49,262 bases of DNA from Ancrocorticia sp052089425 (GCF_052089425.1 NZ_JBQCZW010000017.1:1-49262); one strand, 5' to 3'. Shown: positions 31,085-39,855, numbered from the stretch's first letter. The notes: generated by a model not told the origin, from the letters alone. A program made the numbers and translations.

Positions 31085-31809
31085 GCTCCCTGCACCTTTC
31101 CAAGAAACCGATAGCCTGCGCTTTGAACCGTCTCAATGAACTGCGGCTTTTGGGCGTCTTCTCCCAAAACCCTGCGAATCTCGGCCACTCGATGATCGAT
31201 GGCCCTGGTTGTCACGGCGAATTCATACCCCCAGAGTGTGGCAAGCAACCGCTCACGCGTGTGCAGTTCGTCAGGGTGGGACATGAGGTATTCCAGCAGC
31301 ATAAGCGCCCGTGGCGTCAGCGCAACTTCGTCCCCGTCCAGATAGACGCGGCGCGAGGCGCGATCGAAGGCCAGCGGGCCGCTCACCATCTTGCCCGCCG
31401 AGGCGAGCGTGCGCTGGCCCGGGGTAGTCCGGCGCAGCACGGCGCGGATTCTGGATACGAGTTCTGGCGGATCGAACGGCTTTCCGATGTAATCATCCGC
31501 GCCCTCATCGAGGGCCGCCGAGCGCTCGAAGGATTCGTCCACCTTCGTCAGCAGTATCACCGGCGTCCAATCCTCGCGCTGGCGCAGTTCGCGCAGAAGA
31601 GAACGGCCATCGCGCCGCGGCATCAGAACATCGCTGACGATGATGTCCACATCTTGTGAATCGAGGATCGCCAGAGCCTCTTCCCCATCAGACGCCACCG
31701 TCACCTCGAACCCTGAACGTTCCAGATACGGCGCCAATGTTGAGGTAATTGGCTCCTCATCGTCCGCCAGAAGGATTCGAGATGCGGCGGCATCGTCAGG
31801 GCTATACAT
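31081..31809 (-). CDS. OmpR/PhoB-type response regulator
   Basis: A 242-residue protein with a receiver domain (acidic DDEE at 16-19, phospho-acceptor Asp60 in VSDVLMPRRDG, Lys in YIGKPFD) and a C-terminal winged helix (LTPRALMLLEYLMSHPDELHTRERLL, then RAIDHRVAEIRRVLG and SAGYRFLG). It pairs with the downstream kinase. Its ATG overlaps the lipoprotein stop (TGATG), so the three genes are translationally coupled. A direct GTTCGC repeat and hairpin near 32490-32522 are candidate binding sites. Confidence 0.93.
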   Translation of the reverse strand: MYSPDDAAASRILLADDEEPITSTLAPYLERSGFEVTVASDGEEALAILDSQDVDIIVSDVLMPRRDGRSLLRELRQREDWTPVILLTKVDESFERSAALDEGADDYIGKPFDPPELVSRIRAVLRRTTPGQRTLASAGKMVSGPLAFDRASRRVYLDGDEVALTPRALMLLEYLMSHPDELHTRERLLATLWGYEFAVTTRAIDHRVAEIRRVLGEDAQKPQFIETVQSAGYRFLGKVQGA

Positions 31810-32447
31810 CAGATTTGGTCCTCCGAAACCACTAGGGAATCCATGCTCTCATCGTCAATATACGGGTTGCCCGTTTCAAAGATCACGATATTACCGTGTG
31901 CATCATCATCCAGATCTATCTCTCTGGCGCTCTTGACCACCAGCACATTCCCCTGCCCATCAATGGACACATCGTTCGCGTTCTGAGCAATCACGATGGT
32001 GCCATGAGCATCGATATCCAGTTCGTCACAATCATCCGTTATCTCGATGATCGCTCCGCTTTCCTTAATATCAATGTCTCCACCGTTGCACTGGAGCTGC
32101 TGGGTCGCCTGAGGCGCGAGGGCCTTCCTCACGTCTCCAGCAGCCGAGGATTCGGACATTGCATCGGAAACTGCCGAGCCGGGATCGGCAGCATCCGGGT
32201 TACTCGAATCCTGCGGCTTTGGGTTCGCCGTGGGAGTCTGCTTCGGGGCGTCTTCGTCGGTTGGCGCCAGCGTAGGCGCCTCAGTTTCGGGTGCCGGAGC
32301 AGCCGTGGTTTCGCTTCCGGGAGCGAGGGACTCCACCTGAGGCAGCGAGTCCTGATCCGGGGCCGAGCCTGCCGAGCATGCGCCCAGTCCCAGAGCACCA
32401 GCCATGATCAGTGCGGCAATTCCTGTTTTCTTCGTTGTATTCATCAT
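31809..32447 (-). CDS. DUF3060-like lipoprotein linked to a two-component system
   Basis: A 212-residue lipoprotein. Lipobox ALGLGACSAG gives Cys about residue 24. It is followed by a Pro/Thr/Glu-rich linker of about 90 residues and a C-terminal domain with repeating short strands (NGGDIDIKESGAIIEITDDC, DELDIDAHGTIVIAQNAND, VSIDGQGNVLVV, IDLDDDAHGNIVI), the pattern of DUF3060. Such beta-repeat domains are surface-exposed. Co-translation with a sensor-poor kinase suggests it is the sensory partner. ATG 32447 is preferred, with GGGAAAC before it; the upstream extension is non-coding. Confidence 0.78.
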   Translation of the reverse strand: MMNTTKKTGIAALIMAGALGLGACSAGSAPDQDSLPQVESLAPGSETTAAPAPETEAPTLAPTDEDAPKQTPTANPKPQDSSNPDAADPGSAVSDAMSESSAAGDVRKALAPQATQQLQCNGGDIDIKESGAIIEITDDCDELDIDAHGTIVIAQNANDVSIDGQGNVLVVKSAREIDLDDDAHGNIVIFETGNPYIDDESMDSLVVSEDQI

Positions 32448-32500
32448 GTTTCCCATCGTAGAAAACGGCAAAGCGCCTCTGGTGTCCAATGGTTCGCAGA

Positions 32501-32522
32501 GTTGTCGCAAGTTCGCGACAAC
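32501..32522. terminator. Perfect 8-bp hairpin between yggS and lipoprotein genes
   Basis: GTTGTCGC-aagttc-GCGACAAC is a perfect inverted repeat 16 nt after the yggS stop and 54 nt before the lipoprotein start, on the same strand. It may end yggS transcription or serve as operator of the two-component operon; GTTCGC occurs twice, 19 nt apart, here. Confidence 0.5.
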
Positions 32523-32538
32523 CGGATGGCTGGGTTTG

Positions 32539-33300
32539 TCATTGCGGAGCGTTACCGGAGGACGGCCAGTAGTACTGATCCGATGTTGCCCGTTCTCCGA
32601 AGATTGCCTGCCCCACACGCACAACGGTGGAGCCTTCTTCGATCGCATCCTCAAAGTCCCCAGACATGCCCATCGAGAGCTCGCCGGGTCCGATGAGTTC
32701 CGGGCCGGACTGTCGTGCCTGATCGCGTAGTGTTCGCAGGAGCCGGAAGCAATCGCGGACCTTCTCGCGATCGGATGAGAAGACGGCAAGCGTCATTAGC
32801 CCGCGTACCTTCAGTGTTTCGAAGCTGGCCAGACGCTTGAGGAAGCCCTCGAGTTCTTCCGGTGGCATACCGTACTTGGAATCTTCGCCCGAGGTGTTGA
32901 CCTGCACGTACACGTCAAGGCTGCGCCCAGCCGCATCCAATCTGCGATCAAGCTTTTCAGCAAGGTGAAGGGAATCAAGGGCATGGAACTCAGAGGCGAA
33001 GGACGCCACGTCGCGTGCCTTATTGGTCTGAAGGTGACCGATGATGGCCCACGCAACGTCCTCATCGATCAGTTCGGCGTGTTTGCGCGAAGCTTCCTGA
33101 ACCTTGTTCTCCCCGAGAATGTGGCAGCCCGCCTCAATCGCCAATCGCAGGCGATCAGCTGGAATCGTCTTGCTGACCGGCAGGAGCCGAACGTTCGCCG
33201 GATCCCTGCCCACCCGCTTGGCAGCCTCGTCAATCCGCGCCTGCACATCGCCAAGGTGACGGCGGAAATCTTCGACTGAATTCGCTTGGGTATACGTCAC
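32539..33300 (-). CDS. yggS: YggS/PLPBP family pyridoxal phosphate homeostasis protein
   Basis: A 253-residue single-domain PLP barrel protein, typical length for the family. It has the PLP-binding Lys44 in RLLPVSKT, then GENKVQEASRKH, WAIIGHLQTNKAR, QVNTSGEDSKYGM and the phosphate-binding LSMGMSGDFEDAIEEGSTVVR. These proteins buffer PLP and affect amino acid and vitamin B6 balance. It is divergent from a pyridoxal kinase gene, 51 nt between starts, giving a functional pair. Confidence 0.95.
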   Translation of the reverse strand: MTYTQANSVEDFRRHLGDVQARIDEAAKRVGRDPANVRLLPVSKTIPADRLRLAIEAGCHILGENKVQEASRKHAELIDEDVAWAIIGHLQTNKARDVASFASEFHALDSLHLAEKLDRRLDAAGRSLDVYVQVNTSGEDSKYGMPPEELEGFLKRLASFETLKVRGLMTLAVFSSDREKVRDCFRLLRTLRDQARQSGPELIGPGELSMGMSGDFEDAIEEGSTVVRVGQAIFGERATSDQYYWPSSGNAPQ

Positions 33301-33332
33301 TGGGTGCTCCGATCATTTGCCTTCATCATCAA

Positions 33333-33342
33333 CTAATATTAG
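33333..33342. promoter_or_regulatory. CTAATATTAG palindrome in the yggS/pyridoxal kinase promoter
   Basis: A perfect 10-bp palindrome in the 51-bp gap between divergent starts. TAATAT within it could be a -10 in either direction. Confidence 0.4.
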
Positions 33343-33351
33343 CGGCGTTGG

Positions 33352-34317
33352 ATGTACACGAGACGGAAGAAGAATCGCACAGTGGCTACAAACGGCGAAA
33401 TCGCGATTGGCACCGATACTGACATCGCAACTGATCGCAAAAAGTGGGAGTTGGATCAACGCCCCGTTGACGTCTTGGCCATTGGATCGCAAGTAGTATA
33501 CGGAACCGTTGGGCTTAGTTCCTCCCGCCCCGTGTTGGAGAGCAACGGCCTGAAAGTGGCTGCATTGCCCACGGCACTGTTGGGGACTCTTCCGCATTAT
33601 CCAACGCTCCACGCGGCAAGCATGGAGCCGGCGTGGATCACTGGCGTGCTAGAAGATCTGGAGGCGCTGGGCGTTGCGGACGAAGCCCAGACGATCTACA
33701 CGGGCTACTTTGCCTCCCCTCAACAAGTGGCGGCGGTGGCCGATTGGCTTGAAACACTTCTCGAACGGCTCCCAGATCTGCGCGTGATCGTGGATCCCAC
33801 ACTTGGAGATTATGACGTGGGGTTCTATACCGATCCCGGCGTTGCGACCTCCCTTCGTGCGCGCCTTCTTCCGCTGGCAACTGGCATCGTCCCGAACGTG
33901 TTTGAGTTAGGCCAACTGGGTGGCAACGATACAGGCAGCGCCTCACCAGAAGAAACTGGTGCTCCAGCCATAACACTTGAGAGCGCCATAACACCTGAAA
34001 GCGTTTTCTCGCTGATGGGCGAACGCGCCCAGTGGGCGGCAATCACGAGCGTCTCGGCCCGCGGCGCCCACTCCGCAGAGAGCGCGGGGCGTCCGGCGAT
34101 CGGTTTCGAGAACATCGATTTCGAGAACCTCGTGGTGACGCGTTCTGGTCTCACGCACATCCCCTACGAGCGCATCGAGACGAGCGTCAAGGGAACGGGA
34201 GACGCGATGGCCGCGAGTATCGTCTGCGGCTTACACGAGGGCTTGGACATTGTGAGCGCGGTGCGGCGCGCCGGCGCTGACGTGCGCAAGCTGATCAGCG
34301 CTACCCCAGCTTCGTGA
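33352..34317 (+). CDS. pdxY: Pyridoxal kinase (PdxY/PdxK-like)
   Basis: A 321-residue ribokinase-fold protein. VLAIGSQVVYGTVGLSSS is the pyridoxal-binding N-terminus, IVDPTLGDYDVGFYTD lies in the middle, NVFELGQLGG marks the usual PN-EL motif, and SVKGTGDAMAA holds the anion hole and catalytic Asp. It phosphorylates pyridoxal to PLP. The first about 30 residues before the fold are unusual; a GTG at 33382 is an alternative start. Its 3' end overlaps the convergent transglutaminase-like gene by 17 nt. Confidence 0.88.
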   Translation: MYTRRKKNRTVATNGEIAIGTDTDIATDRKKWELDQRPVDVLAIGSQVVYGTVGLSSSRPVLESNGLKVAALPTALLGTLPHYPTLHAASMEPAWITGVLEDLEALGVADEAQTIYTGYFASPQQVAAVADWLETLLERLPDLRVIVDPTLGDYDVGFYTDPGVATSLRARLLPLATGIVPNVFELGQLGGNDTGSASPEETGAPAITLESAITPESVFSLMGERAQWAAITSVSARGAHSAESAGRPAIGFENIDFENLVVTRSGLTHIPYERIETSVKGTGDAMAASIVCGLHEGLDIVSAVRRAGADVRKLISATPAS

Positions 34318-35146
34318 GCTCCACGCTCACGGAAAGCTCCGAAAGCGCTCGCCCGGCATACACTCCGCGCAACGGTGCTATATCGGAGTAGTCACGCCCG
34401 TGGCCAACGTACACGTGGCGCTCCCCGATTTCCATGAGATTGGTGGGATCGTATCCACGCCAACCACCGGCATACCATTCCACCCACGCATGCGATTCGC
34501 CCACCACTGGCTCTCCCACGCTCGCGGCCGGATCTGGGTGTAGGTATCCGGACACGTAGCGTGCGGGAATGCCAGCTTCGCGCAGAACCCCCAAGGTGAC
34601 GTGGGCGATGTCCTGACACACACCTGAACGCACGGCCCATGCCTCGCTGGCCGTGGAATTTACGCCGGTCACCCCGCTGCGGTACTCCATCGCGTCCCCA
34701 ACCTCATGGCAGATAGCCCGAGCCGTCGCGTCCACATCAGCTCCCGCATCCTTGGCGGTGAGCGCCACCATGGTCATGTCTTCATTCGGTTCGGTGGCGT
34801 TGGTCTGCGTCAGAGCGTCAGTCAGCTGCACGGACACGGGTAGTTCGCCAGCGAGGCTCTCCCACGAGAACCCCACCGGCTCCAGCGCGATGGGCCGCAC
34901 GTCCGTCACGCTCGTCGCCATCACCTGCAGCTGCTGGTGGGGCGTGAGAATTTCGAAGGCGGAAACGTACGTACCCCAAAAGTCGCGGTACGTGTTCTGA
35001 TGGGCGGCAGGCGTGACATCCACGTGCGACTGGAGAACAAACTGGCCGTCTCGGGTGCGCGGGAGCATACGGGCCTCGTTGTAGGAAGCGGTGGCCTGTT
35101 CGGCGTACGTCAGTTCCGTCAGATGCACAACTTTGATGCGGTTCAT
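34301..35146 (-). CDS. Transglutaminase-like protein of the CP-ATP-grasp operon
   Basis: A 281-residue protein. The N-terminal part (TELTYAEQATASYNEARMLPR) is the bacterial transglutaminase-associated domain. The core has the Cys of the triad in AVRSGVCQDIAHVTLGVLRE, His in GESHAWVEWYAGGWRGYDPTN (first part) and Asp in the same segment. Members are putative peptidases or amidases. The ATG overlaps the alpha-E gene stop (ATGA). It is the last gene of a conserved three-gene unit. Confidence 0.9.
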   Translation of the reverse strand: MNRIKVVHLTELTYAEQATASYNEARMLPRTRDGQFVLQSHVDVTPAAHQNTYRDFWGTYVSAFEILTPHQQLQVMATSVTDVRPIALEPVGFSWESLAGELPVSVQLTDALTQTNATEPNEDMTMVALTAKDAGADVDATARAICHEVGDAMEYRSGVTGVNSTASEAWAVRSGVCQDIAHVTLGVLREAGIPARYVSGYLHPDPAASVGEPVVGESHAWVEWYAGGWRGYDPTNLMEIGERHVYVGHGRDYSDIAPLRGVYAGRALSELSVSVELTKLG

Positions 35147-36072
35147 ATCTTCTCCCCAATCCACACGGGCATCGCTATAGACGGGAAGTAGCGTTCCCGA
35201 ATCACATCGCTGGCCACAGATACAGCCCCCTGCACACCCTCCATGCTCTCTGACAGATTGTTGACGGTTGACGCGATGGGTTGGTACTCAAGCTGCGCTC
35301 GAATCCGCCCCAAGGCTTGGTGAGCCGGGCTTGGAACGCCTAAACCGCCCACTGGATCGATCCGTTGCAGGCACTGCTCCGCCCGCAGGAAACTGGCCAG
35401 AATGGAACGGGGAAACAATCTATCCACCAAGAGGAATTCGACGGCGCTCTTGGTAGTGGAACCGCGCTGACTACGCAGATGAGCCTCGTAGGCGCCGCAC
35501 GAACGCAGCAGAGTTGTCCAGCTGGGGCCTCCGGCCTCCGTTAAGGAGCGAGTGGCCAGCAGGCGGGCCGTCATGTCCGCACGCTCAAGCGATCTTCCCA
35601 AGGAGAAGAACTGCCACGCTTCGTCGCGGCTCATCGTTGATTCGATAACTCCAAACGCCAGTGCGGACCGATCTCTGACCCAACTGAAGAACACGTGCGT
35701 TTTGTCCATAGGAACCACAACCGGCATGTGAGCGTTCGTTTCATTCAACGTCTCCCACAGATCCGTGGAGATGGTTTCGCGGGCTCGCCGGGCGTTCTCG
35801 CGAGCCGCTGAAATCGAATGAGCGATCGATGCCGGATTGTCGTCATTCAGCCCAAGCAGGCGCACCACATCCGCCCTCGATACCTCGCCTTCTGGTCCGC
35901 TCGGCGCCTCAGTTCCCATGACGCCCAGCAGCGCCCGGCACGCCGTGTCCTCATCCACCCACGGATCCTCGAGCAAAAGCTGCAAGTGAACGTCAAGTAT
36001 TCGGGCCGTTCCACCGCTTCGTTCCGCGTAACGCCCGATCCAAAACAACGCTTCGGCAATTCGGCTCAACAT
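35143..36072 (-). CDS. Alpha-E domain protein (DUF403)
   Basis: A 309-residue all-helical protein that begins with the family signature MLSRIAEALFWIGRYAERSG and contains ENARRARETISTDLWETLNE and FFSLGRSLERADMTARLLAT. Function is unknown, but it always accompanies a circularly permuted ATP-grasp enzyme and a transglutaminase-like protein. Here it starts 9 nt after the ATP-grasp gene and overlaps the transglutaminase gene. Confidence 0.93.
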   Translation of the reverse strand: MLSRIAEALFWIGRYAERSGGTARILDVHLQLLLEDPWVDEDTACRALLGVMGTEAPSGPEGEVSRADVVRLLGLNDDNPASIAHSISAARENARRARETISTDLWETLNETNAHMPVVVPMDKTHVFFSWVRDRSALAFGVIESTMSRDEAWQFFSLGRSLERADMTARLLATRSLTEAGGPSWTTLLRSCGAYEAHLRSQRGSTTKSAVEFLLVDRLFPRSILASFLRAEQCLQRIDPVGGLGVPSPAHQALGRIRAQLEYQPIASTVNNLSESMEGVQGAVSVASDVIRERYFPSIAMPVWIGEKI

Positions 36073-36081
36073 AACGCCCCC

Positions 36082-37698
36082 TCAGTCCTGTTGTTGCTGT
36101 TGCTGTTGCTGGAAGTGGCGGGCTTTGATATCGGCATCGGCCGGCGAGGTGTGAAGGGGCGTGGGCCGCGGCTCGCTGTTCGGAGTGCCGGCCTGACTGC
36201 CACCCTGCGCCGCTCGACGTTTGCGGGCAGTACCGCCGAGCACCCACGTGTCCTTCGATCCGCCGCCCTGACTGGAGTTCACCACCAACTGGCCCTCGGG
36301 CAGCGCCACACGCGTCAGACCGCCCGGCAGCACCCATACGTCCTCCCCGTTGTTGACGGCAAAGGGCCTCAGATCGGCATGCCGCGGCCGAAAACCATCC
36401 TCCACCAGCGTAGGAATGGTGGACAGCTGAACCACTGGCTGTGCGATCCACCCACGCGGATCGTCCAGCAAAGCCTCCCGCAGCCCGTCAAGCTCCGCCC
36501 TACTCGCATCCGGGCCAACCACGATCCCTTTGCCGCCTGACCCATCCACGGGCTTGATCACCAGCTCATCGAGGCGATCGAGCACCTCAGCCAGCGCCTC
36601 GGGTTCTTCCAGCCGCCACGTGTCAACGTTGGGCAGAATGGGTTCTTCGCCAAGGTAATACCGGATAAGGGCCGGGACGTACGTGTACACCAGCTTGTCA
36701 TCGGCAACCCCGTTGCCCACCCCGTTGGCGATTGTCACGTTGCCCAGCCTCGCTGCCAGCATGAGGCCGGGCGCCCCCAACACCGAGTCTGGCCGAAAGT
36801 GAAGCGGATCGAGGAATTCGTCGTCGACCCTCCTGTAAATAACGTCCACGCGCGTAGAACCCTCGGTGGTATGCATCCACACGCGCCCGCCGGAACAAAA
36901 GAGGTCCCTCCCCTCCACGAGCTCCACACCCATCATGCGGGCCAACAACGTGTGCTCGAAGTAAGCGGAATTGAAAACCCCCGGGGTCAACACCACCACG
37001 TTCGGCTCGGCCACATCCTTCGGCGCGGATGCGCGCAGCGCCTGAAGGAGGTGCGCTGGGTAATCTCCAACGGGCCGCACGGGCATACTCTCGAAAAGCT
37101 CGGGCAGCGTTTGCGCCATGACTTGGCGGTTGGACAGCACGTAGCTGACCCCGCTAGGCACCCGAACATTATCCTCCAGCACCCGGAACGCGCCCTGCTC
37201 ATCGCGAATCACATCGATCCCCGCCACGTGGATACGCACGCCATTCGCGCCAACAATTCCCGCTGTTTGGCGATGAAAATGCTTGGAGGAGCTGATGATG
37301 GACGCCGGGATCACGCCGTCCTTGATCGCCTGCATCGGTCCATAGGCGTCCGCCAAGAACGCCTCGAGCGCCTTGACACGCTGAGCAACGCCCTTTTCCA
37401 GATATGCCCAATCATCGGCAGGAATGACGCGCGGAACCACGTCCAGCGGGAAGGGCCGCTCCTCCCCAGCAAAATCGAAGGTGACGCCCTGAGCCAAGTA
37501 TGACTTCGCGAGCGCATTGGTTCGCCCACGCAGCTCCGCATCGTCCAGCCGCGCCAGCACCGGGTACATATCCTTGTACGGTTCACGCACCGCATCCCCG
37601 CCAGGAACCGCATCGGAAGGAAACAGCTCATCCCACGGCTCGCTCAATCTGCGTGTGGGGCCACCCCGGTTCATGTATCCGCTGAACAACGATTCCAT
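36082..37698 (-). CDS. Circularly permuted type 2 ATP-grasp protein
   Basis: A 538-residue protein of the DUF404/DUF407 group. Features are GVTFDFAGEERPFPLDVVPR, IDVIRDEQGAFRVLEDNVRV, VIKPVDGSGGKGIVVGPDA (ATP-grasp glycine loop) and GGLTRVALPEG. These enzymes are predicted amide-bond ligases in an operon with alpha-E and transglutaminase proteins, proposed to make or modify a peptide-like product. After the conserved end, an unusual C-terminal tail is rich in Pro/Ala and finishes with eight Gln and Asp. The tail is probably disordered. ATG 37698 has no strong ribosome site. Confidence 0.93.
   Translation of the reverse strand: MESLFSGYMNRGGPTRRLSEPWDELFPSDAVPGGDAVREPYKDMYPVLARLDDAELRGRTNALAKSYLAQGVTFDFAGEERPFPLDVVPRVIPADDWAYLEKGVAQRVKALEAFLADAYGPMQAIKDGVIPASIISSSKHFHRQTAGIVGANGVRIHVAGIDVIRDEQGAFRVLEDNVRVPSGVSYVLSNRQVMAQTLPELFESMPVRPVGDYPAHLLQALRASAPKDVAEPNVVVLTPGVFNSAYFEHTLLARMMGVELVEGRDLFCSGGRVWMHTTEGSTRVDVIYRRVDDEFLDPLHFRPDSVLGAPGLMLAARLGNVTIANGVGNGVADDKLVYTYVPALIRYYLGEEPILPNVDTWRLEEPEALAEVLDRLDELVIKPVDGSGGKGIVVGPDASRAELDGLREALLDDPRGWIAQPVVQLSTIPTLVEDGFRPRHADLRPFAVNNGEDVWVLPGGLTRVALPEGQLVVNSSQGGGSKDTWVLGGTARKRRAAQGGSQAGTPNSEPRPTPLHTSPADADIKARHFQQQQQQQQD
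36088..36111 (-). repeat. CAG/CAA repeat coding poly-Gln
   Basis: Eight Gln codons, mixed CAG and CAA, end the ATP-grasp gene two codons before its stop. The unit could gain or lose triplets without frameshift. Confidence 0.7.
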
Positions 37699-37757
37699 GG
37701 TCAGAGTGTTCCAGCCGTTGATTGCGGGGCAGTTACGGCCGCGTATCCGTTAGGTAG

Positions 37758-38468
37758 CTAGGCGAAGCCCCACCATGTGGTATCTATGTCAATGAGCCAG
37801 TTGTTGCGCAGCGTCAGTGCACGTTCGAGCGCCGCAACAATTCCCGCCACGAGTAGCGTGGAGTTGAACCAATCGGGCAGGTTAATGGGCGAATCGAAGG
37901 TGCCCACGCGTTCGGCGATGGGTTCCCAGCTGGTCACTGCCTCCGCGAGTTGGGGAATCCCCACCACGAGGCACGCCAGTAAAATAAGGATCGCGAGCAC
38001 ACTGATCGTTCTGCTGAGAGCCGGGTATCTCCTGCCAAATCGTGCCCGGAGCCCCTCCATCGCGGCCCGGTCTGGGCGCAGCACCTGTTCGGGGCCGTCG
38101 GGCGGCACGTAGTGCATCCGCTTGAGCCCGTACACCGAGGTTTCCACTTCGATGGTTCCGCCGGCCGCTGGGAACACGGCAGGAAAATCGGAGCGATAGA
38201 GTTGCCTGCCGTCCCGGTAGAGCGCCGCCTGCGGGGTTTTTGGTTTTGACGACGACGAAGCTCCGCCCCACCAATCGTCAGAATCTTCATCCGCACCTGA
38301 AGCGTCATCGGCGAAGAAGTGGACATCTGCGGCGTAATGGCCATCTGGCAGGTCAATGTAGAACAGCGTGCGCGTCAATAGCTGCCAGAACCGGAAGGGT
38401 GGCAGCGCGCTTCCGTCACCGGGCCGGACCTTCTTCAGGCGGCGATTCCTTCTCCATTTGCCCACCAC
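37758..38468 (-). CDS. Membrane protein, unknown function
   Basis: A 236-residue protein. An N-terminal soluble region contains FRFWQLLTRTLFYIDLPDGHYAADVHFFAD, an acidic Asp/Glu stretch and a Ser-rich linker (GGASSSSKPKTP). Two hydrophobic segments lie near the C-terminus (about residues 150-170 and 203-220). I do not recognise a family. The GTG start overlaps the stop of the sugar dehydrogenase gene by one base (TAGTG), so the two are co-translated. The Ser linker is encoded by copy 10 of the dispersed motif. Confidence 0.72.
   Translation of the reverse strand: MVGKWRRNRRLKKVRPGDGSALPPFRFWQLLTRTLFYIDLPDGHYAADVHFFADDASGADEDSDDWWGGASSSSKPKTPQAALYRDGRQLYRSDFPAVFPAAGGTIEVETSVYGLKRMHYVPPDGPEQVLRPDRAAMEGLRARFGRRYPALSRTISVLAILILLACLVVGIPQLAEAVTSWEPIAERVGTFDSPINLPDWFNSTLLVAGIVAALERALTLRNNWLIDIDTTWWGFA
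38242..38268 (+). repeat. GAC3 dispersed motif, copy 10
   Basis: GGTTTTGACGACGACGAAGC followed by TCCGCC, inside the membrane protein gene. Confidence 0.77.
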
Positions 38469-39580
38469 TATGGGGCCCCGACTTCCGCCACGTCCAGATC
38501 GACTCGGAGAATCTTGTCATCACCATCGCCGGGCTGGCCACGCCCATCCGTGTTATTGGTCAGAATCCACAGGGATTCATCCGGCGCAACAATCGCGTCC
38601 CGTAGCCTCCCGTGTTCTGCCACGAAGTATTCGGTAGATTCTGACAGATCATCGAGAGGGATCTGGCGTAACCGTTCCCCGCGCAAATTGGCAATCACGA
38701 TCGAATCCGCTGTCACGGCGATGCCGCTCGGGCTAGCTTCCGATGTGCTCCATTGCTGGACGGGATCGATGTAATTGCCATAGTCAGCGCCGCCGATCCC
38801 CTCAAAGGCTGGCCAGCCGTAGTTCCCGCCCGGTTCGATCACGTTGAGTTCATCCCACGTGTTCTGGCCAAACTCGGTGGAGTACATGGTTCCCTCAGCA
38901 TCCCAGCCGATTCCCTGCGGGTTTCGGTGGCCGTAGCTGTACACGAGCGAATCGCTGAATGGATTGTCCTCGGGCGGCTCGCCCTCAGGGGTCATGCGAA
39001 GAATCTTGCCGCCGTATGAGTCGAGTTCTTGGGCGCTGGGCCCCTCCCCAGCATCGCCCACGGTCGCATACAGCATGTCATCTGGACCAAAGGCGATTCG
39101 TCCCCCGTTGTGGTTTCCGGATGACGGCAGCCCGTCGAGGACAGTCTCTTGGTTCGAGATCTGCAGGGCGCCCGCTTGACCGTCAATATCGAAGCGGTCA
39201 ATGCGATTGCCGTCCGGTCCCGTGAAGTACACGAAGAGCTGGGAATCGTGCGTTGCCAGCCCGAGGAGGCCTCCTTCGCCTCCATGCTGAACGCCATCGA
39301 TAACGCCTACTTCTCGAAGCTCACCCGTATCGCTGCCGCTGTTGGAATCGCTGAACTCAAGAATAGTGCCGGTGTCCCGCTCGCTGATCAGGGCGGATTC
39401 CTCGTAGAACGCCACAGACCATGGGGCATTGAGATCAGTTGCGAGTTCTGTGACTGCTCCGCTGGTCGTTTCTGGTCCGGAACGTGTTTCGCTGGTTTCA
39501 CTGGTGCATGCGCTCAACGCTGCGGCGAGCAGTAGAGCGCTCAAGGACGCGGTTGTGCGCGGACGATGCGGCATTGCCAT
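38468..39580 (-). CDS. PQQ-dependent aldose sugar dehydrogenase-like lipoprotein
   Basis: A 370-residue exported protein. Signal peptide with lipobox AAALSACTS (Cys about residue 25), then a six-bladed beta-propeller of the soluble glucose/sorbosone dehydrogenase family: LNAPWSVAFYEESALISERD, GGEGGLLGLATH, SGNHNGGRIAFGPDDMLYAT, SYGHRNPQGIGWDAEGTMYS, EPGGNYGWPAFEG. The family oxidises aldoses with PQQ at the cell surface. No PQQ synthesis genes are in this window. A partly degenerate motif copy (39598-39615) lies just upstream of the start. Confidence 0.88.
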   Translation of the reverse strand: MAMPHRPRTTASLSALLLAAALSACTSETSETRSGPETTSGAVTELATDLNAPWSVAFYEESALISERDTGTILEFSDSNSGSDTGELREVGVIDGVQHGGEGGLLGLATHDSQLFVYFTGPDGNRIDRFDIDGQAGALQISNQETVLDGLPSSGNHNGGRIAFGPDDMLYATVGDAGEGPSAQELDSYGGKILRMTPEGEPPEDNPFSDSLVYSYGHRNPQGIGWDAEGTMYSTEFGQNTWDELNVIEPGGNYGWPAFEGIGGADYGNYIDPVQQWSTSEASPSGIAVTADSIVIANLRGERLRQIPLDDLSESTEYFVAEHGRLRDAIVAPDESLWILTNNTDGRGQPGDGDDKILRVDLDVAEVGAP

Positions 39581-39621
39581 GGCTGGCCTCCTCGGGTCGG
39601 CCTTCGTCGTGGCGGTCTTGG

Positions 39622-39855
39622 CTACTTGTCCTCCTCTGAGTCCTTCTCCTCTGAACCCTTATCCTCTGAGCCCTTCTCGCGGTGGCGAGTGCCCTCGCTC
39701 CCGTCCACCTCATCGGCGTACTCGGTAGAGCTCGCCGTTAAGGGAGATTCATCCTGCCATGTTTCCTCCAGATTGGCACGTAGAGCTTGTTCCTTCTCTA
39801 CATCCGCATAGATGGGGGTCGGTTCTTGCTTATCGTTCTTCGGCGTGGCATCCAT
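39622..39855 (-). CDS. Small acidic low-complexity protein
   Basis: A 77-residue hydrophilic protein starting MDATPKNDKQEPTPIYADVE and ending in three acidic repeat units (EKGSEDKGSEEKDSEEDK). I do not recognise a family. The ATG at 39855 is chosen because upstream sequence looks like promoter (CATATGCTCTAAAC); a longer frame reaches 39948. It precedes the sugar dehydrogenase gene by about 40 nt on the same strand. Coding is plausible but not certain. Confidence 0.5.
   Translation of the reverse strand: MDATPKNDKQEPTPIYADVEKEQALRANLEETWQDESPLTASSTEYADEVDGSEGTRHREKGSEDKGSEEKDSEEDK
39632..39676. repeat. Three tandem 15-nt units
   Basis: TCCTCTGAGTCCTTC, TCCTCTGAACCCTTA and TCCTCTGAGCCCTTC stand head to tail and encode the acidic repeats of the small protein on the minus strand. 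Length in multiples of three keeps the frame. Confidence 0.75.
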
